Part shown: positions 1-12,649 of the stretch, piece by piece
Position numbering within the stretch: position 1 is the first letter of the stretch
How the letters are laid out: each line of letters opens with the position of its first letter
NCBI RefSeq assembly: GCF_001006785.1
Contig: NZ_CDHO01000001.1
Span: 496,001 to 560,000 of the forward strand
DNA length: 64,000 nt
Reading direction: 5' to 3'
Source: Hyphomicrobium_B sp001006785
Lineage (GTDB): Bacteria > Pseudomonadota > Alphaproteobacteria > Rhizobiales > Hyphomicrobiaceae
Notes under the pieces: model-generated
Databases searched by the model: none
Told to the model about the DNA's origin: nothing
The model's input: the letters and a program-made list of their open reading frames with translations, nothing else
Made by a program: the position numbers and the translations under genes

Positions 1-174
1 CGGGCCTGCGGTGTAGCCGATCACGCCGCCCGCCACCAAGCCGACCGGTCCGAAGACGACAGCGCCCGCGAGGCCGCCCAAGGCTGCGTCGGTGACGCGT
101 TCGCCGGCGTTGGCGGCCACCGGCGCGAGGCCGATGCCCGCGGCGACGATCGCAACTCGTGCAAAAGCTTTCAT
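1..174 (-). CDS. Small secreted glycine-rich protein, 3' part outside window
   Basis: The ATG (complement of 172-174) and 58 codons are visible; the gene runs off the left edge. It begins MKAFARVAIVAAGIG, a short basic start and a hydrophobic run ending near VAANAG, which reads as a Sec signal peptide. The rest is rich in Gly, Val and Ala (GGLAGAVVFGPVGLVAGG), like small glycine-zipper envelope proteins, but that is only a composition match. A GAGGGG (185-190) lies ten bases before the start and supports it. The gene is divergent from the permease at 445, and the 270 bases between them must hold both promoters. Function is unknown. Confidence 0.6.
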   Translation of the reverse strand, partial: MKAFARVAIVAAGIGLAPVAANAGERVTDAALGGLAGAVVFGPVGLVAGGVIGYTAGP

Positions 175-444
175 TGGCTGGATCCCCTCCATCTTGCTCG
201 CTGGTGTCGAGCGAATCTTTCGTAACGATACCATCCCCGCCGATACGAGTTTGTTAATGCATCGATGCGGCGATAATTTGCGGTGCGCGTTGCCGTGCTG
301 TTGTGCTCAGCAAGTTCGAAATAAGCGCACATTGAGGCTGCGCATGTCGCGGCAATTTTTGATGGAGCGATGCGGCGCGCGAAATCTCGTGCTGATGAAG
401 CTCGGTCGCGCTAAACTCGCCGCAAGCTGCCTCGAGGGACTTTC

Positions 445-1842
445 GTGAGTCTGCTGATCGCCGTTGGCGCGCTCGCCTTTCTGATGTTTGCCGCCTATCG
501 CGGCTACAGCGTCATCCTGTTTGCGCCGGTTGCTGCGATGGGCGCAGTCTTGCTGACCGATCCGCACGCGGTCGGGCCCGTGTTTTCCGGCCTTTTCATG
601 GAGAAAATGGCCGGATTTCTGAAGCTCTACTTTCCGGTTTTTTTACTCGGCGCGATCTTCGGCAAGCTGATCGAGATCTCAGGATTCGCGCGCGCCATCG
701 TTGCGAGTTCGATTGCGTTGCTTGGCGCCGAACGCGCGATGCTGGCGATCGTGCTCGTCGCGGCGCTCCTGACGTACGGCGGCGTGTCGCTGTTCGTCGT
801 CGTGTTCGCGGTCTATCCGTTCGCTGCCGAAATCTTTCGCAGCTCGAACATTCCGAAGCGGCTCATCCCGGCGACGATTGCGCTCGGTGCGTTCACGTTC
901 ACGATGGATGCGCTGCCGGGAACACCGCAAATTCAGAATATCATTCCGACGACGTTCTTCCGGACGACGGCGTGGGCGGCGCCCGTGCTCGGCACGCTCG
1001 GATCGGTTTTCATTCTGGCGTTCGGAATGGCGTATCTCGACTGGCGTCGTCGCAAAACGTTCGCAAGCGGCGAAGGCTATGGCGAACACCATCTGAACGA
1101 GCCGGTTGCTTCCGCTGACGCCGATGTGAAATCCGTAAACCCGTTGATCGCGGTTTTGCCGCTCGTGGTCGTTGGCGTTGCGAGCAAGCTGCTGACGCTG
1201 CTGATCCCTGCTGTTTACGGGGAAAAATTCGAGGCCGTGCTTACGCCGGGCGGCAAAGCCGTCACTGCTGATGTCGGCGCGATGACTGCGATCTGGGCGG
1301 TCGAAGGCGCGCTTCTTCTCGGCATTCTGGTGGTTGTCATATTCGCGTGGCGGGCCATTCGCGCGAAGTTTGCGGAAGGATCGAAGGATGCGGTCGCAGG
1401 CGCTTTGCTCGCCGGAACGAATACGGCGTCGGAGTATGGCTTCGGCGCGGTGATCGCCGCGCTGCCGGGTTTCCTCGTGATATCCCATGCGCTGAAGGGC
1501 ATTCCTAATCCGCTGATCAATGAAGCCGTGACGGTGACGACGCTTGCGGGCGTCACGGGTTCGGCATCGGGCGGCATGAGCATCGCGCTCGGGGCGATGG
1601 CGGATCAGTTCATTGCGGCGGCGAATGCGGCGGGGATTCCGCTCGAGGTTTTGCATCGCGTCGCTGCGATGGCTTCGGGCGGTATGGATACGCTGCCGCA
1701 CAACGGAGCGGTCATCACGCTTCTCGCGGTGACAGGGCTGACGCACGTGCAGGCATACAAGGATATTTTCGCGATCACGTGCATCAAGACGCTCGCGGTC
1801 GCGTTCGTGATCGGGCTCTACTACGCGACGGGATGGGTGTGA
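445..1842 (+). CDS. GntP-family permease
   Basis: Integral inner-membrane protein of 465 residues with about 12 hydrophobic segments, matching the gluconate:proton symporter (GntP) family in length and pattern. Family-like stretches include the early LYFPVFLLGAIFGKLIE, the central TMDALPGTPQIQNIIPT and the late TASGGMSIAL and GGMDTLPHNGAVITLL. It probably imports a small organic acid by proton symport; the substrate (gluconate, another sugar acid, or a short hydroxy acid) cannot be read from sequence. The start is GTG at 445, with GAGGGA (434-439) five bases upstream. It stands alone and converges on the M23 peptidase gene 15 bases away. No sugar-acid kinase lies nearby, so the gluconate role is only a family guess. 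Confidence 0.85.
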   Translation: MSLLIAVGALAFLMFAAYRGYSVILFAPVAAMGAVLLTDPHAVGPVFSGLFMEKMAGFLKLYFPVFLLGAIFGKLIEISGFARAIVASSIALLGAERAMLAIVLVAALLTYGGVSLFVVVFAVYPFAAEIFRSSNIPKRLIPATIALGAFTFTMDALPGTPQIQNIIPTTFFRTTAWAAPVLGTLGSVFILAFGMAYLDWRRRKTFASGEGYGEHHLNEPVASADADVKSVNPLIAVLPLVVVGVASKLLTLLIPAVYGEKFEAVLTPGGKAVTADVGAMTAIWAVEGALLLGILVVVIFAWRAIRAKFAEGSKDAVAGALLAGTNTASEYGFGAVIAALPGFLVISHALKGIPNPLINEAVTVTTLAGVTGSASGGMSIALGAMADQFIAAANAAGIPLEVLHRVAAMASGGMDTLPHNGAVITLLAVTGLTHVQAYKDIFAITCIKTLAVAFVIGLYYATGWV

Positions 1843-1857
1843 GAAGTCGAGCAGGTG

Positions 1858-3915
1858 CTACTTGTTCGTGGTCATGACCGGCGCGCGGTGCATCAGCTCT
1901 TCGATGCGGGCGCGCTCTTTCTCGAACTCGGCGAGATCCTTGCCTTCGAGCTTGCGTTCGCGCGGCACCTGAATGGACATGGGATCGACGAAACGGCTGT
2001 TGACCAGCACCTCGAAGTGAACGTGCGGGCCTGACGACAAGCCCGTCGATCCGACGAAACCGATCACCTGGCCTTGGCGAACCTTCATACCCGGGTGAAC
2101 TTCGGCGAAACGGCTCATGTGGCCATAGGCCGTCTGGTAGCCGTTGGCATGGCGAATGCGGACGTAGTTGCCGTAGTAGCCTTTGCGCCCGACCTCTTCG
2201 ATGGTGCCGTTGCCGGCGGCGATGATCGGCGTGCCGGTCGAGCAGGCCCAGTCGACACCGGTGTGCATCTTCCGCGAGTTGAGCAGCGGGTGGAAGCGGA
2301 CGCCGAAACCGGATGTCAGGCGCACGTCGTCGCCGCGAACCGGTTTGCGCATGAGAAACTTTTTCGAGTTGTTGCCGTCTGCGTCGTAGAAATCGATGAC
2401 GCCGTCGGCAGAACGGAAGCGGTAGAATTTGTAGAGCGAGCCGCCGCTGCTGATCGCAGTGTAGAGAAGTTCTCCGGGATTTCCTTCCGTCGACTGATCG
2501 TCCTTCATGTCGAAGAACATCTCCAACGCGTCGCCCGGGTGAACGCGACGGCGGAAGTCGGTGTCGAAGGCGTTGATCCGCAAGATTTCGGTGATCGTGT
2601 CTTGCGGCAGACCCTGCGTCAGGCCCGCATTGTAGACGGCTGCGTAGAGGCTGGCATTCTGTGGGTCGCCGCCGTCGTTCTTCGCAAGCTGCGCAAGCTC
2701 AGCGTCGAATGGCGGCTGCGCAGATCCGATGAATTCGCCCGCGGCGCTTCGGCTGACGGTAACGAGATGATCGTGTCCATCCGAGAAGACTGAAAAGCGC
2801 GCGGGTTCTTTCTTGTTCGGATCGGAGAGCGACGGCACCAGCGTGATGCGCACTTCCTGGCCAGAAACGAGCGCATTTTCAGGGAAAATCGAGTGGCCGG
2901 CCTCGATCATGCTGTGCACGTCCCATTCGGGCGCACCGGCCTTCGCGAGAATTTTTGCGAGTGTATCCTTCGCTCCGACTTTCACGACGATGACTTCGCC
3001 GCCTTCGATGTCGTCGGAGGACTCGTCCGCCGCGTCAGGAGATTTGTAGATGTCTGTCGTGTTGAGGCTGTCGCTCGTCGAGGCTGCGGGCTGCCATGGG
3101 TTGGACGCCATCGATTGCGCAGCTGCGCTCGTCGATCCGGAAACTCCGTCGAGCGGTTCGCCATCGGCGCCCGCGTGCGACGTGCCATCGACGCTGCGTT
3201 CGACGATGTCCTGGACTTCCTGTGTGTCGAGTTCCTGGCCGTCCTCGCCGGGCAGGATGCCGCCGAGCAGTTCGACGACCTTCACTGAAACGTCTGCGCG
3301 GGACAATCCGCTGCCGGCTGACTCGTCGGCATCTTCGTCGGTGTCGGCGGGCTTGCCGCTGCCGTAGAGCTTGAACGGATTGAAGGCCGGAATGACCGTG
3401 TTCTCGTTGGTCGGGACCGGCGCCAAGCGCGCGACGATCCGAGCATACGGTTTTTGCCGGACGTATTCACGGCTGTCGCGACGGCTCTTCGTTGATTCAT
3501 GGATGATGTAGCGGGTCGAGAGCGCGCCGGTGGTGAGCTGCAGACGATCAGCCTTCGGAATGATCCATTTGAGGCCGCCCGCATTCTTCGGCGTCAGTGC
3601 GAGCTGGGGCGCAAGCGCGCCTTCGCCGATGCTCCGCAATGCCGGCAACAAGCCATCGGATGACATATCGCTGTCGGAAGATCCGTAAACGACGACGAGA
3701 ATGGCGATGGCGCCGATGGTGGCTGCGAGGCACGTGCTGAGAATCCAGCGGAAGCGGCCGCCGGCGCGGGGCTCGGGATTTTCCTGCTCGTAGATATGCT
3801 TGAAAAAGCTGCCGCCGCGCCCGGCGTAAGCGTTTGTCGGAAGCAGGCGCGTGTCGTCCTCGAACGCGAAAGCGCGCTCGGTTACGTCCAAGTCCTTCCT
3901 ACGACGCTGAAGCAC
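1858..3915 (-). CDS. Membrane-anchored M23 peptidoglycan endopeptidase
   Basis: A 685-residue protein with a cytoplasmic N-terminus, one membrane segment at about residues 57-80 (WILSTCLAATIGAIAILVVV), a long periplasmic region with acidic low-complexity stretches, and a C-terminal M23 (LytM-type) domain at about 550-650. The zinc ligands are visible in HTGVDW and HVHFEV. These enzymes cut peptide cross-links in the wall, or activate amidases when they lack zinc ligands; here the ligands are present, so activity is likely. The middle part (VKVGAKDTLAKILAKAGAP) looks like a LysM/OapA-like wall-binding segment. The start is GTG at 3915 with a GGGGGA about ten bases upstream; a TTG 24 bases downstream sits too close to its AGGAAGGA to be used. 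It is transcribed away from the rRNA operon. Confidence 0.85.
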   Translation of the reverse strand: MLQRRRKDLDVTERAFAFEDDTRLLPTNAYAGRGGSFFKHIYEQENPEPRAGGRFRWILSTCLAATIGAIAILVVVYGSSDSDMSSDGLLPALRSIGEGALAPQLALTPKNAGGLKWIIPKADRLQLTTGALSTRYIIHESTKSRRDSREYVRQKPYARIVARLAPVPTNENTVIPAFNPFKLYGSGKPADTDEDADESAGSGLSRADVSVKVVELLGGILPGEDGQELDTQEVQDIVERSVDGTSHAGADGEPLDGVSGSTSAAAQSMASNPWQPAASTSDSLNTTDIYKSPDAADESSDDIEGGEVIVVKVGAKDTLAKILAKAGAPEWDVHSMIEAGHSIFPENALVSGQEVRITLVPSLSDPNKKEPARFSVFSDGHDHLVTVSRSAAGEFIGSAQPPFDAELAQLAKNDGGDPQNASLYAAVYNAGLTQGLPQDTITEILRINAFDTDFRRRVHPGDALEMFFDMKDDQSTEGNPGELLYTAISSGGSLYKFYRFRSADGVIDFYDADGNNSKKFLMRKPVRGDDVRLTSGFGVRFHPLLNSRKMHTGVDWACSTGTPIIAAGNGTIEEVGRKGYYGNYVRIRHANGYQTAYGHMSRFAEVHPGMKVRQGQVIGFVGSTGLSSGPHVHFEVLVNSRFVDPMSIQVPRERKLEGKDLAEFEKERARIEELMHRAPVMTTNK

Positions 3916-4247
3916 CCGCAGCAGTCCCCCACAGCCCTGCCAAGGCTCGATTTAATATTTTGCCGGGAGCAACGACTTCCGGCCGCCAAGCGTTAGCTTT
4001 TGGCGGCTGATAACCTTGTTTCCTAGCAAATTCATGCGCGCTCACGCGTCCCTCGCCCCCAGGGAAGGCCGCGAATACGCGTTTTGGGAGGTTGTGGGTT
4101 AATCGGGGCGCGATCAAGGCAGGTGCGCACAAACGCACAGGGGGGCGGTGTTCGAGCGGTTCGGCACTTGGCGCCTACGGTTAGTGTATTGATTTTGCGT
4201 CGTTTTCTTGCGTCGTTAAAAAATGCGAAGTTTTTTTAAAACGAGTG
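3916..4247. other. Non-coding region between M23 gene and rrn promoter
   Basis: No convincing gene is present. It must hold the promoter of the M23 gene (leftward). Its right end (about 4216-4243) has phased A and T tracts (GTTAAAAAATGC, TTTTTTTAAAA) directly before the rRNA promoter and looks like an UP element for RNA polymerase alpha subunits. Short frames here have no homology I recognise. Confidence 0.5.
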
Positions 4248-4276
4248 TTGACACCCGAGCTGCGATGTTGTTTAAA
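4248..4276 (+). promoter_or_regulatory. Probable rRNA operon promoter
   Basis: TTGACA (4248-4253) is a perfect -35 box. After a 17-base spacer comes TTTAAA (4271-4276) as a -10 candidate, followed by GGGG. An A/T-tract UP-like stretch lies just upstream. The position, about 380 bases before the 16S 5' end, fits a long rrn leader. Confidence 0.65.
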
Positions 4277-4427
4277 GGGGGCTCGCTGGTGAGCATCACT
4301 GCTTCGCCGCCCTTGCAGGGCATCAAATTCTCGAAACTCTGAGGCTTCAAGCCGGGTCACCGGTCGAGCCTCTGTCGTCTCGAACAACCTGGCGGTTCGC
4401 CGCTGGTCGAATTTGTGTTCTCAAGTT

Positions 4428-4440
4428 TGCTCTTTGACAA
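4428..4440 (+). promoter_or_regulatory. boxA antitermination site of the rrn leader
   Basis: TTGCTCTTTGACAA contains the boxA core TGCTCTTT, the NusB-S10 binding element found in bacterial rRNA leaders. It lies about 220 bases before the 16S gene and downstream of the promoter, as expected. Confidence 0.7.
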
Positions 4441-4655
4441 TTGAATTTGAAGGAAGGGAAACGCAGACGGCGGGGTCCTGGCGGATTTCGGTCGCAAGAC
4501 TGAAATCACAACAGACTCTGGAGAACTCTGCGTTTCAATACCATCACCGTGATATTTGCTTCGGGAAACCGAGGTAGAGATCATGTTGTGAAGGTGCCCG
4601 TTACGCAGATGATTCCTTGGATTAACTTCCAAGCCAAAACCAGAATCCAAACTTT

Positions 4656-6144
<1,489 letters not shown>

Positions 6145-6335
6145 GAGCTTTGTTAAGTAATCCGGCTTCGGCTGGTGCGCTTCAAACCTCTCATTAGATA
6201 ACGGCATCAAAAACGAGTCGTTTTGGTGCTTTGAAATACAACGCGGGATGCCGCCGTCTTCGTTTCTCTTTCTTCACACGGATACACGCTATTAAAGCGG
6301 TGCTTGGACGCCTTCTCGGTGTTCGCGCCGTAGTC

Positions 6336-6412
6336 GGGCCTGTAGCTCAGTTGGTTAGAGCGCGCGCTTGATAAGCGTGAGGTCGGAAGTTCAAATCTTC
6401 CCAGGCCCACCA
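6336..6412 (+). tRNA. tRNA-Ile (GAT)
   Basis: A 77-base cloverleaf in the 16S-23S spacer. GGGCCTG at the 5' end pairs with CAGGCCC before an encoded ACCA. The anticodon GAT is at 6370-6372. The D-arm (AGCTCAGTTGGTTAGAGC) and T-arm (TTCAAAT) are standard. Ile then Ala in the spacer is the usual rrn order. Confidence 0.97.
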
Positions 6413-6498
6413 TGATCACTCGGGTAATCGAGGGTTGTGTGCGATGGGTGCGGGGAGTGGAATTGAGCGACGATTGCTTGATGCGCCGCGCCTGGTTT

Positions 6499-6574
6499 GG
6501 GGCCATAGCTCAGCTGGGAGAGCGCGTGCTTTGCAAGCATGAGGTCGTCGGTTCGATCCCGTCTGGCTCCACCA
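6499..6574 (+). tRNA. tRNA-Ala (TGC)
   Basis: A 76-base cloverleaf with GGGGCCA at the 5' end pairing with TGGCTCC and an encoded ACCA 3' end. The anticodon TGC is at 6532-6534 in the loop CTTTGCAAG. The T-loop is GTTCGATCC. It follows tRNA-Ile by 86 bases and is processed from the rRNA transcript. Confidence 0.97.
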
Positions 6575-6939
6575 TCTTTGTGACGCGTGCTGCTCGCATT
6601 TTGCGAGTTGGCCGCCAGCACATATCCGTGTTTGAAGAGACATCAGTTCCGCTCTGAGCCTAGCTCGAGCGTGAAGCACTTACTTGACATCGTATAGAGG
6701 GACTAATGCCTGAGGCGCGTACCCCGCGCTATCTGCACAGATCTTGCTGCCTTCAGCAGCTTGTTCGGGTTTAGTCTGATTGACTTCTGGTTTGTTCGTG
6801 ACGGTTGTGATGACCGTTGGGAATGAACCGGGTCTTTCTAATTCAATGCGCACCATGAAGACACGCGGCGCGAGGCTCTCCTTCTTTGCCGAGGGATCAG
6901 GGCCGGACATCACGTGTGGTGAGCATTGCAAATGAGAGC
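6575..6939. other. Spacer between tRNA-Ala and 23S rRNA
   Basis: Transcribed spacer of the rRNA operon without a gene. Its end (GAGAGCGATCAAG, 6934-6946) is complementary, with one G-T pair, to CTTGATTGCTCTC at 9724-9736, which forms the processing stem that brackets 23S rRNA. The frames that cross this region are chance. Confidence 0.75.
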
Positions 6940-9733
<2,794 letters not shown>

Positions 9734-9920
9734 CTCATTTAGCAATGCTCATCGTTATCGCTCACGGAGCTGTTCCGCGCATCTGCGCGGACACCTTCGC
9801 TAGGGCGGCGCTCAGCGCCGGCGGCCCTTGGCCGCTCGAGCTTCGGCTCGAAGTGGCGACGAGCACGATGAGCGTAGGAATTAGAAAGAACAGACTACAG
9901 AAGTCATATGACGTCTCCGC

Positions 9921-10040
9921 TGACCTGGTGATTATGGCGGGGTGGCTGCACCCGATCCCATTCCGAACTCGGCCGTGAAACGCCCCTGCGCCGATGGTAC
10001 TTCGTCTTAAGACGCGGGAGAGTAGGTCGTTGCCAGGTCT
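9921..10040 (+). rRNA. rrf: 5S ribosomal RNA
   Basis: About 120 bases. TGACCTGG at the 5' end pairs with CCAGGTCT at the 3' end, and the conserved loop CCCGATCCCATTCCGAACTC is present. It lies 187 bases after 23S. That spacer carries a long stem, with GCTCATCGT (9747-9755) pairing with ACGATGAGC (9865-9873), likely an RNase III processing site. No tRNA-fMet follows the 5S gene, unlike in many relatives. Confidence 0.96.
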
Positions 10041-10069
10041 GCCGAGACGTCATGTGAATTTGTGCTTTC

Positions 10070-10088
10070 GGCTCCGTTCTGCGGAGCC
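10070..10088 (+). terminator. Hairpin after 5S rRNA
   Basis: GGCTCCG and CGGAGCC pair around a TTCTG loop 30 bases after 5S. There is no T-run after it, so it is more likely a 3' processing or stabilising hairpin than the main stop. Confidence 0.45.
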
Positions 10089-10144
10089 AACTGGAAAGCG
10101 CAGTAGAAAGAAGTCAATCAGTGCACCCTCTATCGATCGAATTC

Positions 10145-10182
10145 AAACGCGCCGCTGTGCCTTGTGCCAGCGGCGCGTTTTT
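10145..10182 (+). terminator. rRNA operon intrinsic terminator
   Basis: A 13-base-pair stem (arms 10145-10157 and 10168-10180, core CGCGCCGCTG / CAGCGGCGCG) with a ten-base loop, followed by TTTTTGTTTT. It is a classic strong intrinsic terminator about 105 bases after 5S and closes the rRNA transcript. Confidence 0.9.
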
Positions 10183-10450
10183 GTTTTCAGAGTCCATTCT
10201 TGATCGATTGCGCGTTGGCGCACGCATCTCGTTGGCGCTGCCGTTCGCTCGAACGACTTGGCCGTCGTCGGTGCGCTCGGCGATGTAAGCGCGCTCTGCT
10301 ATATACTTGGAACGTTTCCAATAACTTGAACTGCGACACGAGCGGTGAAAGCCGTGTGCTGGGTATTGTTCTTGACGGATTTTGTCGCCATAACGTCCGA
10401 TAGAAAAACCTGATCTCGGGACCTTGAATCCTGACCTATTGGGAGTCGGC

Positions 10451-10837
10451 ATGTCATTTCGCTCGCTCGGGCGTTCGTTCGCTAATCCTCTTTCCGCTTT
10501 TGCTCTTCTGTGCGCCAGCATTCTTGCTGCGTCGGCACTTCAACTTGTCGCTTTCTCTGCGCATGCTGCGGAAGAGCTCGAGATTGAAATCAAGATCAAG
10601 GATCACAAGTTCGATCCGGCAGCCATCAAGCTGCAAGCGGGTCAGCGTGCGAAGCTCATCGTCAAAAATCTCGATCCGACTCCGGAAGAGTTCGAGAGCA
10701 ACGATATCGGCTTTGAAAAAATCATCGCTGGAAACAGCGAAGCGACGTTCCGTGTCAAACCTCTCGAACCAGGCACTTACATTTTCTTCGGGGAGTTTCA
10801 CATGGATACCGCGCTCGGCCATATCCTTGTGGAATGA
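10451..10837 (+). CDS. Periplasmic cupredoxin-like protein of an iron uptake pair
   Basis: A 128-residue protein with an N-terminal signal segment (ALLCASILAASALQLVAFSAHA, cleavage probably after AHA) and one cupredoxin-like domain at about residues 42-128 (KDHKFDPAAIKLQAGQRAKL, then GTYIFFGEFHMD). Such proteins sit next to FTR1 permeases and are thought to bind copper or iron and hand iron to, or oxidise it for, the permease. The start ATG at 10451 is chosen over an in-frame TTG at 10424 because GGGAG (10441-10445) lies five bases before it. The FTR1 gene begins seven bases after its stop, so the two are almost surely one operon. Metal ligands are not clear; the FHMD near the end may contribute. 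Confidence 0.8.
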   Translation: MSFRSLGRSFANPLSAFALLCASILAASALQLVAFSAHAAEELEIEIKIKDHKFDPAAIKLQAGQRAKLIVKNLDPTPEEFESNDIGFEKIIAGNSEATFRVKPLEPGTYIFFGEFHMDTALGHILVE

Positions 10838-10844
10838 GGCCTAA

Positions 10845-11675
10845 ATGCTCGCAGCTCTCGTCATCATTTTCCGTGAGGTTCTCGAAGCCGGTCTCATCAT
10901 CGGCGTTGTGCTTGCGGCGTCGCGCGGTGTGCCCGGACGCAACAGCGCGGTCACGCTTGGAATTCTTGCTGGCATCGTCGGTTCGGCGATCGTCGCACTT
11001 TTTGCGACGCGAATTACCGACGCGTTCGACGGGCGCGGACAAGAACTTTTCGTCGCCGGAATTTTGCTTTTCGCGGTCGTGATGCTTGCGTGGCACGTGG
11101 TCTGGATGGCGGAGCATGCGCGCGAAATGACGCGTGAGTTGCGCCAGCTCAGCAGCGACGTGGTGGCGGGTAAGCAATCGCTGTTTGCTCTCGCGGCGGC
11201 AGTCGCGATCGCGGTCATGCGCGAGGGCAGCGAAGTCGTTCTGTTCATGACCGGCATCATCATGCAGGGCAAGGATACGGCCGGCGAACTTTTGCTCGGC
11301 TCGGCGATCGGGCTGTTGCTTGGGGCCGTCGTGTCGTTGGCGCTGTATCTTGGACTAGCCGCCATCCCTCTGAAACGCATGTTCTCAGTGACCGGTGTTC
11401 TGGTGACGCTATTGGCTGCAGGGCTTGCTGCGTCGGCGGTACAGCAGCTCTCGAATGCAGGTTTCATCGAAGTTCTGGATACAAAAATCTGGGATACGTC
11501 GTGGCTGCTCTCCCAGGACAGCTGGATCGGCCGCGTGCTGCATGTTCTCATCGGCTACATGGACCGTCCGACGGGACTGCAACTCATCGCGTATGCCGTG
11601 ACCGCGTGCACGATTTTCGCGTTGGCGTATTGGCGCGGCTCGCCGAAGCCGGCGCGGTCTTCGCTCAGCGTCTGA
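10845..11675 (+). CDS. FTR1-family high-affinity iron permease
   Basis: A 276-residue inner-membrane protein with about seven hydrophobic segments, the normal FTR1/EfeU size. The two iron-binding R-E-x-x-E motifs are visible as REVLE in the first segment and REGSE in the fourth (VMREGSEVVLFMTG). FTR1 permeases move ferric iron inwards. In bacteria the oxidase or binding partner is a periplasmic cupredoxin or EfeO-type protein, which fits the gene upstream. No EfeB peroxidase or other partner gene follows. A strong terminator closes the two-gene operon. Confidence 0.9.
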   Translation: MLAALVIIFREVLEAGLIIGVVLAASRGVPGRNSAVTLGILAGIVGSAIVALFATRITDAFDGRGQELFVAGILLFAVVMLAWHVVWMAEHAREMTRELRQLSSDVVAGKQSLFALAAAVAIAVMREGSEVVLFMTGIIMQGKDTAGELLLGSAIGLLLGAVVSLALYLGLAAIPLKRMFSVTGVLVTLLAAGLAASAVQQLSNAGFIEVLDTKIWDTSWLLSQDSWIGRVLHVLIGYMDRPTGLQLIAYAVTACTIFALAYWRGSPKPARSSLSV

Positions 11676-11681
11676 CTATTG

Positions 11682-11709
11682 AACGCGGGCATGAGCCCGC
11701 GTTTTTTTT
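11682..11709 (+). terminator. Terminator of the cupredoxin-FTR1 operon
   Basis: AACGCGGGC and GCCCGCGTT pair around ATGA, followed by a run of about nine T. It begins seven bases after the FTR1 stop. Confidence 0.93.
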
Positions 11710-11733
11710 TGCCGTTGCTTGAAGTTGTCGCTG

Positions 11734-12201
11734 TCAGAGACCGAGGTCTGACAGGCCCGGATGATCTTTCGGACGCGGCCCGAGCGGCCAGTGATATTTG
11801 CGCTCCGACTCCGAGATCCGCATATCGTTGATGCTGGCGTGGCGGACCGCCATCAAGCCGTGAGCGTCGAACTCCCAATTTTCGTTGCCATACGAGCGAT
11901 ACCATTGACCGCTGTCGTCGCGGAATTCGTAGGCGAAGCGAACGGCGATACGATTGTTATCGAACGCCCATAACTCCTTGATCAGCCGGTAATCGAGCTC
12001 GCGGTTCCACTTTCGCGTCAGGAACTCCACGATCTGGGCGCGGCCGACCGGAAATTCGGCGCGATTGCGCCAGCGGCTGTCCACGGTGTAGGCGAGTGAC
12101 ACGCGCTCCGGATCACGGTGGTTCCACGCATCTTCGGCGCCACGAACTTTTTGTGCGGCTGTTTCGCGCGTGAAGGGCGGCAACGGCGGCCGGTCGGTCA
12201 T
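11734..12201 (-). CDS. DUF1348 / NTF2-like family protein
   Basis: A 155-residue soluble protein of the DUF1348 family, which has the SnoaL/NTF2-like fold. Typical stretches are ETAAQKVRGAEDAWNHRDPE, YTVDSRWRNRAEF, WNRELDYRLIKELWAF and RFAYEFRDDSGQWYRSYGNE. No reaction is known for the family. The start ATG at 12201 is chosen because AAAGGA lies seven bases upstream; an upstream in-frame start would add 23 unlikely residues. It is divergent from the carboxymuconolactone decarboxylase-family gene at 12317. Confidence 0.85.
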   Translation of the reverse strand: MTDRPPLPPFTRETAAQKVRGAEDAWNHRDPERVSLAYTVDSRWRNRAEFPVGRAQIVEFLTRKWNRELDYRLIKELWAFDNNRIAVRFAYEFRDDSGQWYRSYGNENWEFDAHGLMAVRHASINDMRISESERKYHWPLGPRPKDHPGLSDLGL

Positions 12202-12316
12202 CGGGCGGTCCTTTCTTTCAGGTATTAATTCCGATGCTTGACCAGTCGCGCGAACGCCGCGACGCTTCAAGACATTTTCAAGCGCGCCAACTCTGCGGAT
12301 TTAGGGAACCTCTTTC

Positions 12317-12649
12317 ATGTACGATATATCCAATCTTTCGAATCTGCCGCAGCTCCGTAGCTTGTCGCCGGCAACGATGGCGGCGTTCGAGAATTTCGAT
12401 CGTGCTGCGATGGCTCCGGGCACGATTCCACGACGCTACAAGGAGCTTATCGCGGTTGCGGTCGCGATCGCCACGCAGTGTCCCTATAGTCTCGAGGTGC
12501 ACCGCACGAACGCGGAAAACGCCGGGGTCACGGAAGCCGAACTCGCGGAGGCGGTTTTTCTGGCGGCGACAATGCGGGCTACGGCTGCGATCGCGCACGG
12601 CACGCATCTCGTCGGGCCGCGCAAGGCGAAGCGTCAGAATACGCCGTAG
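12317..12649 (+). CDS. Carboxymuconolactone decarboxylase / AhpD-like protein
   Basis: A 110-residue all-helical protein of the CMD/AhpD family, seen from IPRRYKELIAVAVAIATQCPYSLEVHRTNAENAGVTEAELAEAVFLAA. AhpD relatives use a CxxC pair as a disulfide reductase; here only the first Cys is present (CPYS), while the downstream His (EVH) is kept, so a classic peroxidase-reductase role is unlikely. Its 3' end overlaps the end of the convergent ubiB gene by 16 bases. Function is open. Confidence 0.8.
   Translation: MYDISNLSNLPQLRSLSPATMAAFENFDRAAMAPGTIPRRYKELIAVAVAIATQCPYSLEVHRTNAENAGVTEAELAEAVFLAATMRATAAIAHGTHLVGPRKAKRQNTP

Noticed and set aside
6679..6710. TTGACA in the 16S-23S spacer as an internal promoter
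   Set aside because: No -10 box at a suitable distance was found.
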